A DNA stretch of 64,000 nt from positions 1 through 64,000 of the forward strand of contig NZ_MVBC01000004.1 in NCBI RefSeq assembly GCF_002007105.1, in the 5' to 3' direction. The stretch is from Hymenobacter sp. CRA2. Lineage in GTDB: Bacteria > Bacteroidota > Bacteroidia > Cytophagales > Hymenobacteraceae. Both the position numbers and the translations under genes were made by a program. Shown one piece after another: positions 22,691 to 32,197 of this stretch (positions are counted from its first letter, which is position 1; the number at the start of each line of letters is the position of its first letter). A model generated the notes under the pieces. That model did not search any database, was not told where the DNA came from, and worked only from the letters and a program-made list of their open reading frames with translations.

Positions 22691-23506
22691 CTATTCCTCT
22701 TTCTGGCAAATGGGACAGAAGTACGTAGCGCGTCCACCGACATACTTTTTTACAATTGGCTCTTGGTCGTTTGGGCAGAGCTTGTAGGCCTCCGAGCCCG
22801 TCACCGGGTATGTATCCCACTCCCGGGCATGTATAATAAAGGAGGTCGGGAAGTGGCGGTAATTGGCCTCCTGTTCGATGGCCGTCGTTAGCACTAGCCC
22901 GATAGCCGCGTGCAGGTGCCCGACCTCCGCGGGCGTAAGCGAGCAGGCCACCCGCTCGGGGTGCAGGCCGGCCTGAAACAGCACTTCATCTACTATCCAG
23001 TTGCCGAGGCCGGCGGTGAGCCGTTGGTCGAGCAACAACGGCTTGATGAGTGTTTTCCTGCGGGCCAGTGCTGCAGCTAGTTGCTCCGGCGTCAGCGCCA
23101 GCGCGTCGGGGCCCAGTTTCTTTTGCTGCTGAAACACCGCCACGCTATCGGCCAGGCGGATGCGCCCAAACTTGCGCGGATCGATGAACGCCACGCGCAG
23201 GCCGTCGGCCAGATGCAAAGCCACGCGGGTAAAACGCGGCCGGTCGTGGTCGTCGCGGTAGGCGCCCACGTCGCCGGTCATGCCAAAGTGCAGGGCCAGC
23301 ACCTGGCCTGAGGACAACTCCAGAAAACAATTCTTGCCGAGGCGGCGCGTGGCCGTCACAGTAGCACCCACCACGGCCGCGCGCAGGCGGGCTTCTGGCT
23401 CGGCCAGCACGTGAGCATCCAGTACTTCAAACTGCACAATGACCTGATGAAGCAGCAGGTCGTCGAGAAAGCGGCGGTAGGTTTCGACTTCGGGTAACTC
23501 GGGCAC
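22691..23506 (-). CDS. mutM: Formamidopyrimidine-DNA glycosylase
   Basis: 271 residues, normal length. It excises oxidised purines such as 8-oxoguanine and nicks the abasic site. The N-terminus MPELPEVETYRR supplies the catalytic proline and glutamate after removal of Met. The H2TH region includes AGLGNWIVDEVLFQAGLHPE, and the C-terminal zinc finger has CPNDQEPI and CPICQ. The start codon is GTG (23504-23506), and a TATCTTTC box lies 5 bases upstream of it. A terminator follows at 22629-22662. It stands alone on the minus strand. Confidence 0.95.
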   Translation of the reverse strand: MPELPEVETYRRFLDDLLLHQVIVQFEVLDAHVLAEPEARLRAAVVGATVTATRRLGKNCFLELSSGQVLALHFGMTGDVGAYRDDHDRPRFTRVALHLADGLRVAFIDPRKFGRIRLADSVAVFQQQKKLGPDALALTPEQLAAALARRKTLIKPLLLDQRLTAGLGNWIVDEVLFQAGLHPERVACSLTPAEVGHLHAAIGLVLTTAIEQEANYRHFPTSFIIHAREWDTYPVTGSEAYKLCPNDQEPIVKKYVGGRATYFCPICQKEE

Positions 23507-23511
23507 GAGAG

Positions 23512-23519
23512 GAAAGATA
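23512..23519 (-). promoter_or_regulatory. minus-7 box TATCTTTC of mutM
   Basis: It matches TAnnTTTG in 7 of 8 positions and lies 5 bases before the GTG start. This supports the start choice and a near-leaderless mRNA. Confidence 0.5.
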
Positions 23520-23642
23520 AAGGTGACAGGGCGCCGCTGGGCAGCGCTGGGCTACTGCATACAAAGCTGCCCAACCGCGCGGCCAAGCTCAGCCGTAGAG
23601 CAAAACCCAACTGCCAGCCAAACGTTCCCGTAGGGCCGTTGC

Positions 23643-24544
23643 CTATACCGTCAGCCGCCCTTCTACCAGTACCACGCCGGTGCCACCTATCTGCACTTGC
23701 TCCACGATGCCGTTCTGGCTCTGCACGTTCACCTGCACCGCGCCAGGCCGACCCAGCCAGTGGCCTTGTTCGGCTACGTAGGTGGTGGCCGTCAGATACC
23801 CGTGATGGTGCAGATAAGCTGCCATGGCGCCGGTAGCAGAGCCCGTTACCGGGTCTTCCAGAATGTCAGGCGGCGTGCCGAAATGGCGGGCAAAGGTGCT
23901 GCCCAGCGGCGTGGCGCCGCCCAGGCAGAATAGGTGCGGGCTGAAAAAGTCGCTGGCGGCGCGGTAGCGGGTGTACGCCGCGGCTTCTGGGGCCTGTGCC
24001 CGGCGCAAAGCGGCGTGGTCGCGCAGCAAGACCATCAGCTGCGGCGTGCCCGTGCTTACCGTTTGGATGGGCGCACCGGGCAATAAGTCGTCCAGTGTCA
24101 GGCCAAACAGAGGCAGCACCGCCGCGGGCTCGTGCAGATGGCCAAACACCGGCCGGCGCTGCGTCATGGTCACTTGCAGCGGCTGCCCGTCAGTGCCCGG
24201 CGCAATGGCTACGCTGATCGGGCCTTCCAATAATTCAAACGACAGCTGCTGCGGGCCGCCCTGCAGCGACACCACGCCCGCGTGTACCAGGGCCACCGCT
24301 GTGGCAATGGTGGGGTGGCCGGCCAGGGGAATTTCCTCGGCCGGCGTGAAGTAGCGCACGGCCACGGTGCCGCCCTGCTGGCCCGCCGCACAAAGGCCCT
24401 TTCCGACTGGTTGAACTCGCGCGCCAGCCGCTGCATCTGCTCCGGTGCCAAGTCGTCGGCCTCCAGCACTACGGCACAGGGGTTGCCACCGAGCGGCTCG
24501 GTAGTGAAAGCATCGACGAGAAGAAACGGGTAGGAACGAGGCAT
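23643..24544 (-). pseudogene. PhzF family isomerase, frameshifted
   Basis: The N-terminal part (MPRSYPFLLVDAFTTEPLGG to REFNQSERAFV) is in one frame from the ATG at 24542-24544. The rest (AAGQQGGTVAVRYFTPAEEI to GGTGVVLVEGRLTV) is in another frame ending at 23643. The two join near 24390 if a single base is added, and together they make a full PhzF-like protein of about 300 residues. It has the conserved SE near residue 45, FTPAEEIPLAGHPTIATA, and DPVTGSATGAMAAYL. PhzF proteins are cytoplasmic isomerases or epimerases of diverse small molecules. It is either truly inactivated or a one-base sequencing omission; other genes here show the same pattern. Confidence 0.85.
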
Positions 24545-24619
24545 AGAGCAGTAGAATGACGCCGCAAATAACGCCGCTGCCCTCCATACGGCGCCGATTT
24601 CGGCTGCTAAGCCAAATAA

Positions 24620-24651
24620 AAAGCCCGCCCCGGGGAATCGGAGCGGGCTTT
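24620..24651 (-). terminator. Intrinsic terminator of the peptidase gene at 24671
   Basis: A 9-bp stem (AAAGCCCGC with GCGGGCTTT), partly extendable inward, with T-rich TTTTTATTTGG following on the minus strand. Confidence 0.7.
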
Positions 24652-24670
24652 GAAAGCGAAGGGTAGGCCG

Positions 24671-25549
24671 TTACGAGGGGTCGGTCAGGCGGCCAATCTG
24701 CTGACCTTGCGGGTTATAGATGCCGCCTTGGGCACTCACGTACAGGCGGCGCTGCTGCCCGTCGATGAGCACAAACGGGAAATCGGAGCTGCCGGAAGGA
24801 GTCAGGCGGCCTACCACCGCGGCCGTGCGGTCGTTGCGGTCCATGCGCACCACGTTCAGGCCCTTGGTCACGTACAGCGGCTGATTGGGGCTGTCGCGGA
24901 AGGTGAGCTTGCCCACAATGCTGATGTTGCTCTGCGAGGCCGGCTGCGCCTGCATGGGGCGGGGCGTAATGGCCAGCGGCTGCGCCGAAGGCACGGCACT
25001 GGTGTTGCTGGTCAGAATCTGCTGGTTGGCCTGCTGCCAGCCCCGGCCGATGGCGGCCAGCCGCGTGGGGCGGCCCGGGTGCGTGCGCGAGTCGTAGTCC
25101 TGCGACACGACGGCCAAGGCCGTCTGAGATTCGGCCAGACTGGCGCCCATCTTGCGTAGCACAAAGCCCGAAAACTCATCGGCTTCCAGCTCATCGGCGG
25201 GGTTAGAGCCGCCGCCCTGCAGGGTGTGGCCGTTCAGGTGGTGGCCCATCTCGTGCGCCAGAATGCTGATGCCGGCCCAGTCGGTGTGGCCGGCGCGGTT
25301 CACGGCTGCCACAAAGTTGGGGTTATATAAAAGGTAGCGCTTGCCGCCGTACACGACGGCCGCAGCGTTGTCGACTTCGGTGGTGGCACGCAGCTCAAAG
25401 CGGGGCTTCAGGCCCACTACGTTCGTGATTTCACGCAGCACGTCGCGCTGCGGAGCCGGCTGAGCAGCCATGGCCGAACCGCCCGTCAGCAGCCCCAGGG
25501 TGAGGAGCAAACTAGCCAGCAAGCGGCGAAAGATGCGGGGGTGGTTCAT
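24671..25549 (-). CDS. Secreted M48-like metalloprotease
   Basis: 292 residues. The ATG at 25547-25549 begins a signal peptide (MNHPRIFRRLLASLLLTLGL, then a hydrophobic stretch to AMAAQ). The zinc motif HExxH is in ILAHEMGHHLNGH near residue 98, and the third ligand is probably the Glu in ADELEADEFSGFVL, as in M48 peptidases. A Pro/Gln-rich linker leads to a C-terminal region with RLYVSAQGGIYNPQGQQIG. It would act in the periplasm or at the membrane on unknown proteins. A terminator follows. Confidence 0.8.
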   Translation of the reverse strand: MNHPRIFRRLLASLLLTLGLLTGGSAMAAQPAPQRDVLREITNVVGLKPRFELRATTEVDNAAAVVYGGKRYLLYNPNFVAAVNRAGHTDWAGISILAHEMGHHLNGHTLQGGGSNPADELEADEFSGFVLRKMGASLAESQTALAVVSQDYDSRTHPGRPTRLAAIGRGWQQANQQILTSNTSAVPSAQPLAITPRPMQAQPASQSNISIVGKLTFRDSPNQPLYVTKGLNVVRMDRNDRTAAVVGRLTPSGSSDFPFVLIDGQQRRLYVSAQGGIYNPQGQQIGRLTDPS

Positions 25550-25771
25550 GAAAAAATCCTTTTGGTTCGGAGTACTGATACGCAATTTTACTGCCAAGTT
25601 TGGCAACGCAAGCTTGCTGGCAGAAGCTATTAGTATAACGCCGGAAGGCGTGTTTTTCGTTTAAATGCCGCCTCGATTTGTCGAGGGGAATTCTGCTGTG
25701 CGCTGACTTGTTGCAGCTTTACCGCAAGCCAAACGGCCGGTTTTTCGCGGACAAATCCAACGCCCAGCTTC

Positions 25772-27841
25772 ATGAAGCAGCTTACGCAACTTGCCTTGTT
25801 AATGATGTGCGTATTGGGCGGCCTTGCGGCTCAGGCCCAGGAAGCCTGCATGTTGGTGCCCTTGCCGCTGGCCCAGCGCACGGCCGCTGCTACGCTGGTG
25901 GTCGAAGCCCGCGTAACGGCGCAGCAGGTCGTGGAAAATGCTGGCGGCAACATTTTTACCCTCAACCGGCTGGAAGTATACAAGGTCTTCAGCGGGCAGC
26001 TACCCGCCGGCGTGCAAGTGACGGAGCCCGGCGGTACTCTGGGGCTGCGGCGCGAAGTAGTATCTGCTACAGCTAATCTGGCCGTTGGGCAGCAAGGGCT
26101 GTTCCTGCTCGAGCCCGACCCGGTCGGGCCGGACCGCAGCGCCTTCCGGCTGGTGGCGGGCCCGCAGGGGCTGATTCGCTACGATACCGGCGACCGTACC
26201 GCCGCCGATCCGTTTGGCAAGTACCGCTCCATCGAGAATGAGTTGTACCCGGCCGTGGAGCGGGCGACGGGCCGGGCCGGCCGGCAGCTAAAGGCCAACG
26301 CCTCGCTGGATGCCGCCCCGGTAGCCGCACGCGCCAACGCGCCCGTTATCAATGGCTTTTTGCCCGCCAGCCTGCCGGCCGGTACCGGCGCTGTGCTTAC
26401 CATCAACGGCTCCGGTTTTGGGGCCACGCGCGGGGCCGGGCGGGTAGAATTTCCCAACGCCGACGCGGGTGGTTCGTCCTACATAGCAGCCAACAGCACC
26501 GATTACGTGCTGTGGGCCGATACCCAGATTCAAGTGCGGGTGCCTTCCGGTGCCGGCTCGGGCGCCTTTCGGGTCACAACCGACGCTGCCGCAACTACCA
26601 CTAGTCCCAGCGCGCTGGCCGTTGTTTATGCTTACAGCAACATCGATACGCCTCCCGCGCGAGCCCGTTTGGTGAATGACGACGGGCAGGGCGGCTATAC
26701 GCTGAACTACGACGCCGACTTTGCCGCCAACACGGCCGCGCGGGGCGCTTTCGAGCGGGCCCTCAACAGCTGGAACGCGGCCACACGCCTGCCCATGCGC
26801 ATCGGTGCGCTGGCTACCAACAGTGTAATCAGCAACGATGGCACCAACATCGTCCGCTTTGACGCTGGCGCTACCTTGCCGACCAACGTGCTGGGGCGTA
26901 CGACTTCCTACTACCAAGGCTGCATTCCGGGTGGCAGCGGCCCGGCGTTTTGGAAGGTCTCCGAAATCGACTTCAATTTTGCCCGCCCCAATGCGGGTTC
27001 CGGTGGCGTCAACTGGAACTTCGGGCCGCAGGCGCCTACCTCCGCCCAGTACGACTTCGAGAGCGTGGCGCTGCACGAACAGGGCCACGCTCACCAGCTA
27101 GGCCACATCATCCGCCCCACGGCCGTGATGCACTACGCTATTGCCAACGGGCAGCTGGCGCGCACGCTCAGCGCCGACAGCGACATTCCCGGCAGCCTGG
27201 CCGTCATCGATTTCAGCCTGAACAGCCTCAATCCCTGCGGCGAGGCGCTGATTCAGCTGCTGAACGTGGTGCTGCCCGTCGAGTTGGTCGGCTTCGCGGG
27301 CCGCTACGAGTCGGCCCTGCCTGGCGTACGCCTGAGCTGGACTACGGCCACCGAAACGGGCAGCGCCTACTTCGCCGTGCAGGCCGCCGACGCTCCCGCC
27401 GAAGCCGCGTGGCAGGACGTAACGCGCGTACCCGCCGCCGGCAACAGTACCGCACGCCGCAGCTACGAAGCCCTCGACTCACGCCCCCTGGCTGCTGGCC
27501 AAACGCGGTATTACCGCCTGCGGCAGGCCGATGCCGATGGGCGCGAGTATTTCTCCGACGCGGTAGCCGTGACCGGAGCCGTGGCGCTGCTGGAGCTACA
27601 GACCTTCCCCAACCCCGTAGCCGACGTACTGAGCGTGCGCGGGCCAGCCACCGAACAGGCCGGCTCGCTACAGCTGACGCTGACGGATGCCGCCGGCCGC
27701 CGGGTACGCGAGCTGCGCCTGCCAGCTACCACCACGGCCGTAGAGGTGCCCGTTGCCGATCTGCGCAACGGCCTTTACCTGTTACAGTGGCGCACGGCCG
27801 GCGGGCAGGTGCTGCGCAGCCGGGTGCTGGTGCAGCACTAA
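25772..27841 (+). CDS. Metzincin-like protease with T9SS sorting domain
   Basis: 689 residues. Order: signal peptide (MKQLTQLALLMMCVLGGLAA); an N-terminal beta domain; an IPT/TIG immunoglobulin-like domain around residues 190-290 (INGFLPASLPAGTGAVLTIN); a protease domain with HEQGHAHQLGH near residue 435 and a Met-turn candidate AVMHYAI; and a C-terminal type A sorting domain (LQTFPNPVADVLSVRG to LYLLQWRT, then RVLVQH). The zinc motif HExxHxxGH is that of metzincins. The last domain marks export by the type IX system of Bacteroidota, so the enzyme should be surface-bound or released. Its stop codon overlaps that of the convergent ABC exporter gene. Confidence 0.85.
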   Translation: MKQLTQLALLMMCVLGGLAAQAQEACMLVPLPLAQRTAAATLVVEARVTAQQVVENAGGNIFTLNRLEVYKVFSGQLPAGVQVTEPGGTLGLRREVVSATANLAVGQQGLFLLEPDPVGPDRSAFRLVAGPQGLIRYDTGDRTAADPFGKYRSIENELYPAVERATGRAGRQLKANASLDAAPVAARANAPVINGFLPASLPAGTGAVLTINGSGFGATRGAGRVEFPNADAGGSSYIAANSTDYVLWADTQIQVRVPSGAGSGAFRVTTDAAATTTSPSALAVVYAYSNIDTPPARARLVNDDGQGGYTLNYDADFAANTAARGAFERALNSWNAATRLPMRIGALATNSVISNDGTNIVRFDAGATLPTNVLGRTTSYYQGCIPGGSGPAFWKVSEIDFNFARPNAGSGGVNWNFGPQAPTSAQYDFESVALHEQGHAHQLGHIIRPTAVMHYAIANGQLARTLSADSDIPGSLAVIDFSLNSLNPCGEALIQLLNVVLPVELVGFAGRYESALPGVRLSWTTATETGSAYFAVQAADAPAEAAWQDVTRVPAAGNSTARRSYEALDSRPLAAGQTRYYRLRQADADGREYFSDAVAVTGAVALLELQTFPNPVADVLSVRGPATEQAGSLQLTLTDAAGRRVRELRLPATTTAVEVPVADLRNGLYLLQWRTAGGQVLRSRVLVQH

Positions 27842-29649
27842 ACCGGCTGTTTGGCAGTCTGCGAAGCTCCGTTGGTTGCCAGCGTAGCCGGGCGGTGCCG
27901 CTCGCCAATCTGCTGGCGCCACATGGCGTAGTACAATCCTTTGCGCGCCAACAACTCGTCGTGGCGGCCGGCTTCCACAATACGGCCGCGCTCCAGCACG
28001 TAGATGCAGTCGGCGTGCAGAATGGTGCTCAGGCGGTGGGCAATGAGGATGGTAAGGTGGCGCCGCGTGGCCGACAGGTCGCGCACCGTCCGGCTGATTT
28101 CTTCCTCCGTGAGCGAATCCAAGGCGGAAGTAGCCTCATCAAATACCAGCAGCGTAGGGCGCCGCAGCAGGGCGCGGGCAATGCTCAGGCGCTGCTTTTC
28201 GCCGCCCGATACCTTCACGCCGCCTTCGCCGATGACCGTATCCAGCCCCTGCGGTGCCCGGCGCAACAGCGAATCGGCTGCCGCCTCGTGCAGGGCGCGC
28301 AGGCATTCCTCGTCCGTCGCCTGCGGGGCCACGAAGCGCAGGTTGTCGCGGATGGAGCCGGCAAACAACTGCGGGTCCTGCGTCACGAAGCCGATCTGCT
28401 CGCGCAGGGCGTCGAGGTCCAGCGCCGCGCCGGGCACGTCGTTGTAGAGGATCTGGCCCTGCGCGGGCGGGTACAGGCCCACCAGCAGCTTGACCAGCGT
28501 CGTCTTGCCCGAGCCCGACGGCCCCACGAAGGCCACCGTCTGGCCCAGCTCCGTGCGGAACGAAATACCGTCCAGGGCGGCCGTATTCGCCGTGAGATGG
28601 CGGAAGTGCACGTCGTCAAATTCCAAGGTGCGCAGCTCACCGATGGCTTTTGGGGCGGCCGGCTTTACGTCGCGCGGCGTGGCCAGAATCTGCTGGAAGT
28701 TAGCCAGCGAGGCTTCCGTTTCGCGGTAGATGTTGATGATGTTGCCCAGCTCCTGCAGCGGCCCAAAGATGGCGAAGGAGTAAATGAACAGCGAGAAAAA
28801 GTCGCCCATCGAAATGCGGTGCTGCACCACCAGAAACAGCAGCAGCAACAGGATGCCGCTGCGGAGCGTGTTCACGAAAGTGCCCTGCACGAACGACAAC
28901 GAGCGGATATAGCGCACCTTCTTCAGTTCCAGCTGCAGAATGCGCCCCGTGGTGGCATTCAGGCGCTCGGTTTCCTGCTGCGCCAGCCCCAGGCTCTTCA
29001 CCAGCTCGATGTTGCGCAGGCTTTCCGTGGTCGAGCCGGCTAGCGCCGTGGTTTCGGCCACGATGGTCTTCTGCACCACCTTGATTTTCTTGCTCAGCAG
29101 GGAGCTGACAATGCCCAGAATCGGGATGGTCAGGAAGTACGCCGGCGCAATGGGCCAGTACACCTTCAGGGCGTACCACATCACGAAGATGATGCCCACC
29201 ACGGAGGTGAAAAGGACGTTGACGAAGTTCTGGATGAGCTTCTCCACGTCGGAGCGCACCTTCTGCAGCTTGCCCAGCGTTTCGCCGCTGCGCTGGTCTT
29301 CAAAGACCTGGTAGGGCAAATCCAGCGAGTGGCTCAGCCCGTCGGAGTACATCTGCGCGCCCAGCCGCTGCGTGATGACGTTGACGAAGTAATCCTGAAA
29401 GTTCTTGGCAATGCGCGACACCATGGCCACGCCCATGGCCTGCAGAATCAGGATACCCGCGCCGCCGGCCAGAAACTGGGCAAAGCTCGGGCGCAGCGTG
29501 CTGCTAAGCGCCGGCGTAACGTGCCGGTCGATAATCTGCCGGAAGATATAAGGGTCCAGCAGAGAGAAAATCTGGTTGATGGCGGCCAGCAGCAAGGCCA
29601 GCGCCAACAACCCCCAGTACTGGCGTAGGTAGCCGAACAGCAGTTTCAT
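27838..29649 (-). CDS. ABC exporter, fused permease and ATPase
   Basis: 603 residues. The N-terminal half has six hydrophobic segments (from MKLLFGYLRQYWGLLALALL). The C-terminal half is an ABC ATPase with Walker A GPSGSGKTTLVKLL near residue 380, signature VSGGEKQRLSIARALL and Walker B LLVFDEATSALD. It resembles MsbA/LmrA-type half transporters, which dimerise in the inner membrane and export lipids or drugs; the substrate cannot be inferred. The ATG at 29647-29649 is chosen because the next 13 codons upstream add nothing family-like. The downstream end overlaps the stop of the convergent T9SS protease gene by four bases. Confidence 0.9.
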   Translation of the reverse strand: MKLLFGYLRQYWGLLALALLLAAINQIFSLLDPYIFRQIIDRHVTPALSSTLRPSFAQFLAGGAGILILQAMGVAMVSRIAKNFQDYFVNVITQRLGAQMYSDGLSHSLDLPYQVFEDQRSGETLGKLQKVRSDVEKLIQNFVNVLFTSVVGIIFVMWYALKVYWPIAPAYFLTIPILGIVSSLLSKKIKVVQKTIVAETTALAGSTTESLRNIELVKSLGLAQQETERLNATTGRILQLELKKVRYIRSLSFVQGTFVNTLRSGILLLLLFLVVQHRISMGDFFSLFIYSFAIFGPLQELGNIINIYRETEASLANFQQILATPRDVKPAAPKAIGELRTLEFDDVHFRHLTANTAALDGISFRTELGQTVAFVGPSGSGKTTLVKLLVGLYPPAQGQILYNDVPGAALDLDALREQIGFVTQDPQLFAGSIRDNLRFVAPQATDEECLRALHEAAADSLLRRAPQGLDTVIGEGGVKVSGGEKQRLSIARALLRRPTLLVFDEATSALDSLTEEEISRTVRDLSATRRHLTILIAHRLSTILHADCIYVLERGRIVEAGRHDELLARKGLYYAMWRQQIGERHRPATLATNGASQTAKQPV

Positions 29650-29723
29650 GAAGGGGTAGGAAGGGGAGAGCAGACCCCGAATAACCACCCATGCCGCAAG
29701 ATGTTTTTGCTCCGGTTAAGGGC

Positions 29724-30050
29724 TTACGCTGGCTCTTCATCGGCCATTTCCGGGCGAGCCTCCGGAGCTACATCGGCAAAGGCCTGCTGCACGGCCGCCG
29801 AAGCCGGGCTAAACACTAGCCGCATCGAGCGGCGGCCCAGGCGTTTCTGGTAGCGCATCAGCAGGTCGCGGGCGGCGGTGGGCAGGTGATGCAGGCGGCT
29901 GCAGTCAATCCAGACGCTGGTTTTGCCGCTGCGGCAGGCTTGCAGCAGGCAGCGGGCCAGGGTATCGGCCGCCGTGCCAGCCGAGGGAGCAGGGCTATCG
30001 GCCAGCAGCAGCACGTAGCGGTCGGGGAGGATTTCGTGGTAAACGTCCAT
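29724..30050 (-). CDS. STAS domain protein
   Basis: 108 residues. The core VWIDCSRLHHLPTAARDLLM has the strand-loop-helix of STAS domains (SpoIIAA-like anti-sigma antagonists), followed by a second alpha/beta unit (RSMRLVFSPASAAVQQAF). The position normally phosphorylated on Ser or Thr corresponds to the LPTAARD loop, where Thr is available. The ATG at 30048-30050 (MDVYHEILPDRY) is chosen; upstream codons are not protein-like. No anti-sigma kinase or sigma factor gene is adjacent. It lies upstream of the ABC exporter gene on the same strand (74-base gap), so co-expression is possible. Confidence 0.7.
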   Translation of the reverse strand: MDVYHEILPDRYVLLLADSPAPSAGTAADTLARCLLQACRSGKTSVWIDCSRLHHLPTAARDLLMRYQKRLGRRSMRLVFSPASAAVQQAFADVAPEARPEMADEEPA

Positions 30051-30195
30051 GGGAATGCAGAGAACGGGCCCGTAGCGGGCGCTACGGCAACCTCTCATAC
30101 GTGCAGCAACGCAAAAAGTGAAGGGCTCGGCTAGCCGGCTCGGCAGCCCCACTGACCGCACCAAGCTCCACCGTACGACGCCGCCTGATGGGGTT

Positions 30196-30233
30196 GGCAA
30201 AATCAGTATTTGTACGCCCGGCAAAATCAGTAT
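30196..30233. repeat. Direct repeat GGCAAAATCAGTAT, 24-bp period
   Basis: Two exact 14-base copies start at 30196 and 30220. Paired direct repeats spaced by about two helical turns are typical of operators for dimeric or LytTR-type regulators. They lie about 150 bases upstream of the STAS gene start (minus strand) and about 30 bases upstream of the candidate small RNA promoter (plus strand). Either could be the target. Confidence 0.6.
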
Positions 30234-30264
30234 ATGCCCAACAGTAAGCTGGAAGAGGCCGGCG

Positions 30265-30356
30265 TTACTTTGCCTCAGTGGGCTGCCTGTCAAATGCGGC
30301 AACTGACGTAGCTTCAGGTGTGGTGCTACGTCGAGACAGGCAGCCCGCTTTTTTTG
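30265..30356 (+). ncRNA. Candidate structured small RNA with intrinsic terminator
   Basis: A minus-7-like box TTACTTTG (30265-30272) is followed within 8 bases by a 12-bp perfect stem: GGGCTGCCTGTC (30280-30291) with GACAGGCAGCCC (30335-30346). This encloses a second perfect 8-bp stem, GACGTAGC (30305-30312) with GCTACGTC (30325-30332). Seven T follow at 30349-30355. There is no coding frame and no upstream plus-strand gene that the terminator could serve. The likely transcript is about 78 bases. I recognise no known RNA family. The alternative is a remnant of a palindromic repeat. Confidence 0.55.
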
Positions 30357-30409
30357 CTTCGGGCCGAGCTAGCCAGCCCAATGAAGAGGGGAGGCGCCAT
30401 CGGCGTAGA

Positions 30410-30440
30410 AAAATTTCCGCCTGAAAATCAGCGGAATTTT
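30410..30440. other. AT-rich imperfect hairpin
   Basis: AAAATTTCCGC (30410-30420) can pair with GCGGAATTTT (30431-30440) with one bulge. It lies between the candidate small RNA and the tRNA promoter. It could be a weak terminator on either strand; nothing else is seen here. Confidence 0.4.
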
Positions 30441-30471
30441 CAGTTAGAAGGACTTTTTTTAGCCTAGTGTA

Positions 30472-30501
30472 TTGCGCTGAATGATGCTTCAGCTATCTTT
30501 G
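30472..30501 (+). promoter_or_regulatory. Promoter of the tRNA-Glu pair
   Basis: TTG at 30472-30474, exactly 19 bases, then TATCTTTG at 30494-30501. This is a full match to the Bacteroidota sigma-A consensus, 40 bases before the first tRNA. Confidence 0.85.
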
Positions 30502-30541
30502 CACCATCAAACGACAACGGTAACGCGAAAGCGACTAATCT

Positions 30542-30613
30542 GGTCCGTTCGTCTAGGGGTTAGGACTGCAGATTTTCATTCTGCCAACAGGGGTTCGATT
30601 CCCCTACGGACTA
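30542..30613 (+). tRNA. tRNA-Glu (anticodon TTC), copy 1
   Basis: 72 bases. The acceptor stem is GGTCCGT with ACGGACT, the discriminator is A, and the T-arm is AGGGGTTCGATTCCCCT. The anticodon stem GCAGA/TCTGC has loop TTTTCAT, giving anticodon TTC. The 3' CCA is not encoded. It is identical to copy 2. Confidence 0.95.
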
Positions 30614-30633
30614 CTTCGCTGTCGTTTGAACCT

Positions 30634-30705
30634 GGTCCGTTCGTCTAGGGGTTAGGACTGCAGATTTTCATTCTGCCAACAGGGGTTCGATTCCCCTACG
30701 GACTA
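30634..30705 (+). tRNA. tRNA-Glu (anticodon TTC), copy 2
   Basis: Identical over all 72 bases to copy 1, separated from it by 20 bases. Both are presumably cut from one transcript driven by the promoter at 30472. The flanking sequences differ, so the duplication is limited to the tRNA itself. Confidence 0.95.
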
Positions 30706-30712
30706 CAACAAT

Positions 30713-30752
30713 GCGAAACGCCTTCGGAAACCCCGAAGGCGTTTCGCGTTTA
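30713..30752 (+). terminator. Terminator of the tRNA operon
   Basis: A perfect 15-bp stem (GCGAAACGCCTTCGG with its complement) and a 5-base loop, followed by GTTTAT, a short T-run. The hairpin is strong although the tail is modest. Confidence 0.75.
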
Positions 30753-30825
30753 TGCTCATTGGGCTCTTGGCTGCGTGGGGCCACGGCTAAGCCGGAGGAA
30801 TCTTGAAACGCAGCCCCGCTAATAA

Positions 30826-32007
<1,182 letters not shown>

Positions 32008-32028
32008 GCTTCATCTGCTTGAGTTTTG

Positions 32029-32064
32029 AAAAGCCAGCCCCGTTTCGGCGGGGCTGGCTTTTTT
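32029..32064 (+). terminator. Intrinsic terminator of gap
   Basis: A perfect 14-bp stem (AAAAGCCAGCCCCG with its complement) and a 6-base loop, ending in TTTTTT. Confidence 0.9.
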
Positions 32065-32182
32065 GTGCGCGTACGGCAAGCGCAGATAGTGCCAGACGAC
32101 GGTAATACCATCGGTCGTTGGCCAAAGTAAGCGGCACCCGTATCCTTAGCGTCCATTCGTTTATCCGTCGGCGTCTGCGGTC

Positions 32183-32190
32183 TATCTTTG
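32183..32190 (+). promoter_or_regulatory. minus-7 box TATCTTTG of the lipid kinase gene
   Basis: A perfect TAnnTTTG, 7 bases before the ATG at 32198. A TTTA at 32160-32163 may act as the minus-33 element with about 20-base spacing. Confidence 0.7.
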
Positions 32191-32197
32191 CCGTGCT

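Noticed and set aside
26950-29043. 697-codon plus-strand frame across the T9SS protease and ABC exporter genes
   Set aside because: It spans two convergent genes in a wrong frame, and the translation is Arg/Gln/Ala-rich without domains.
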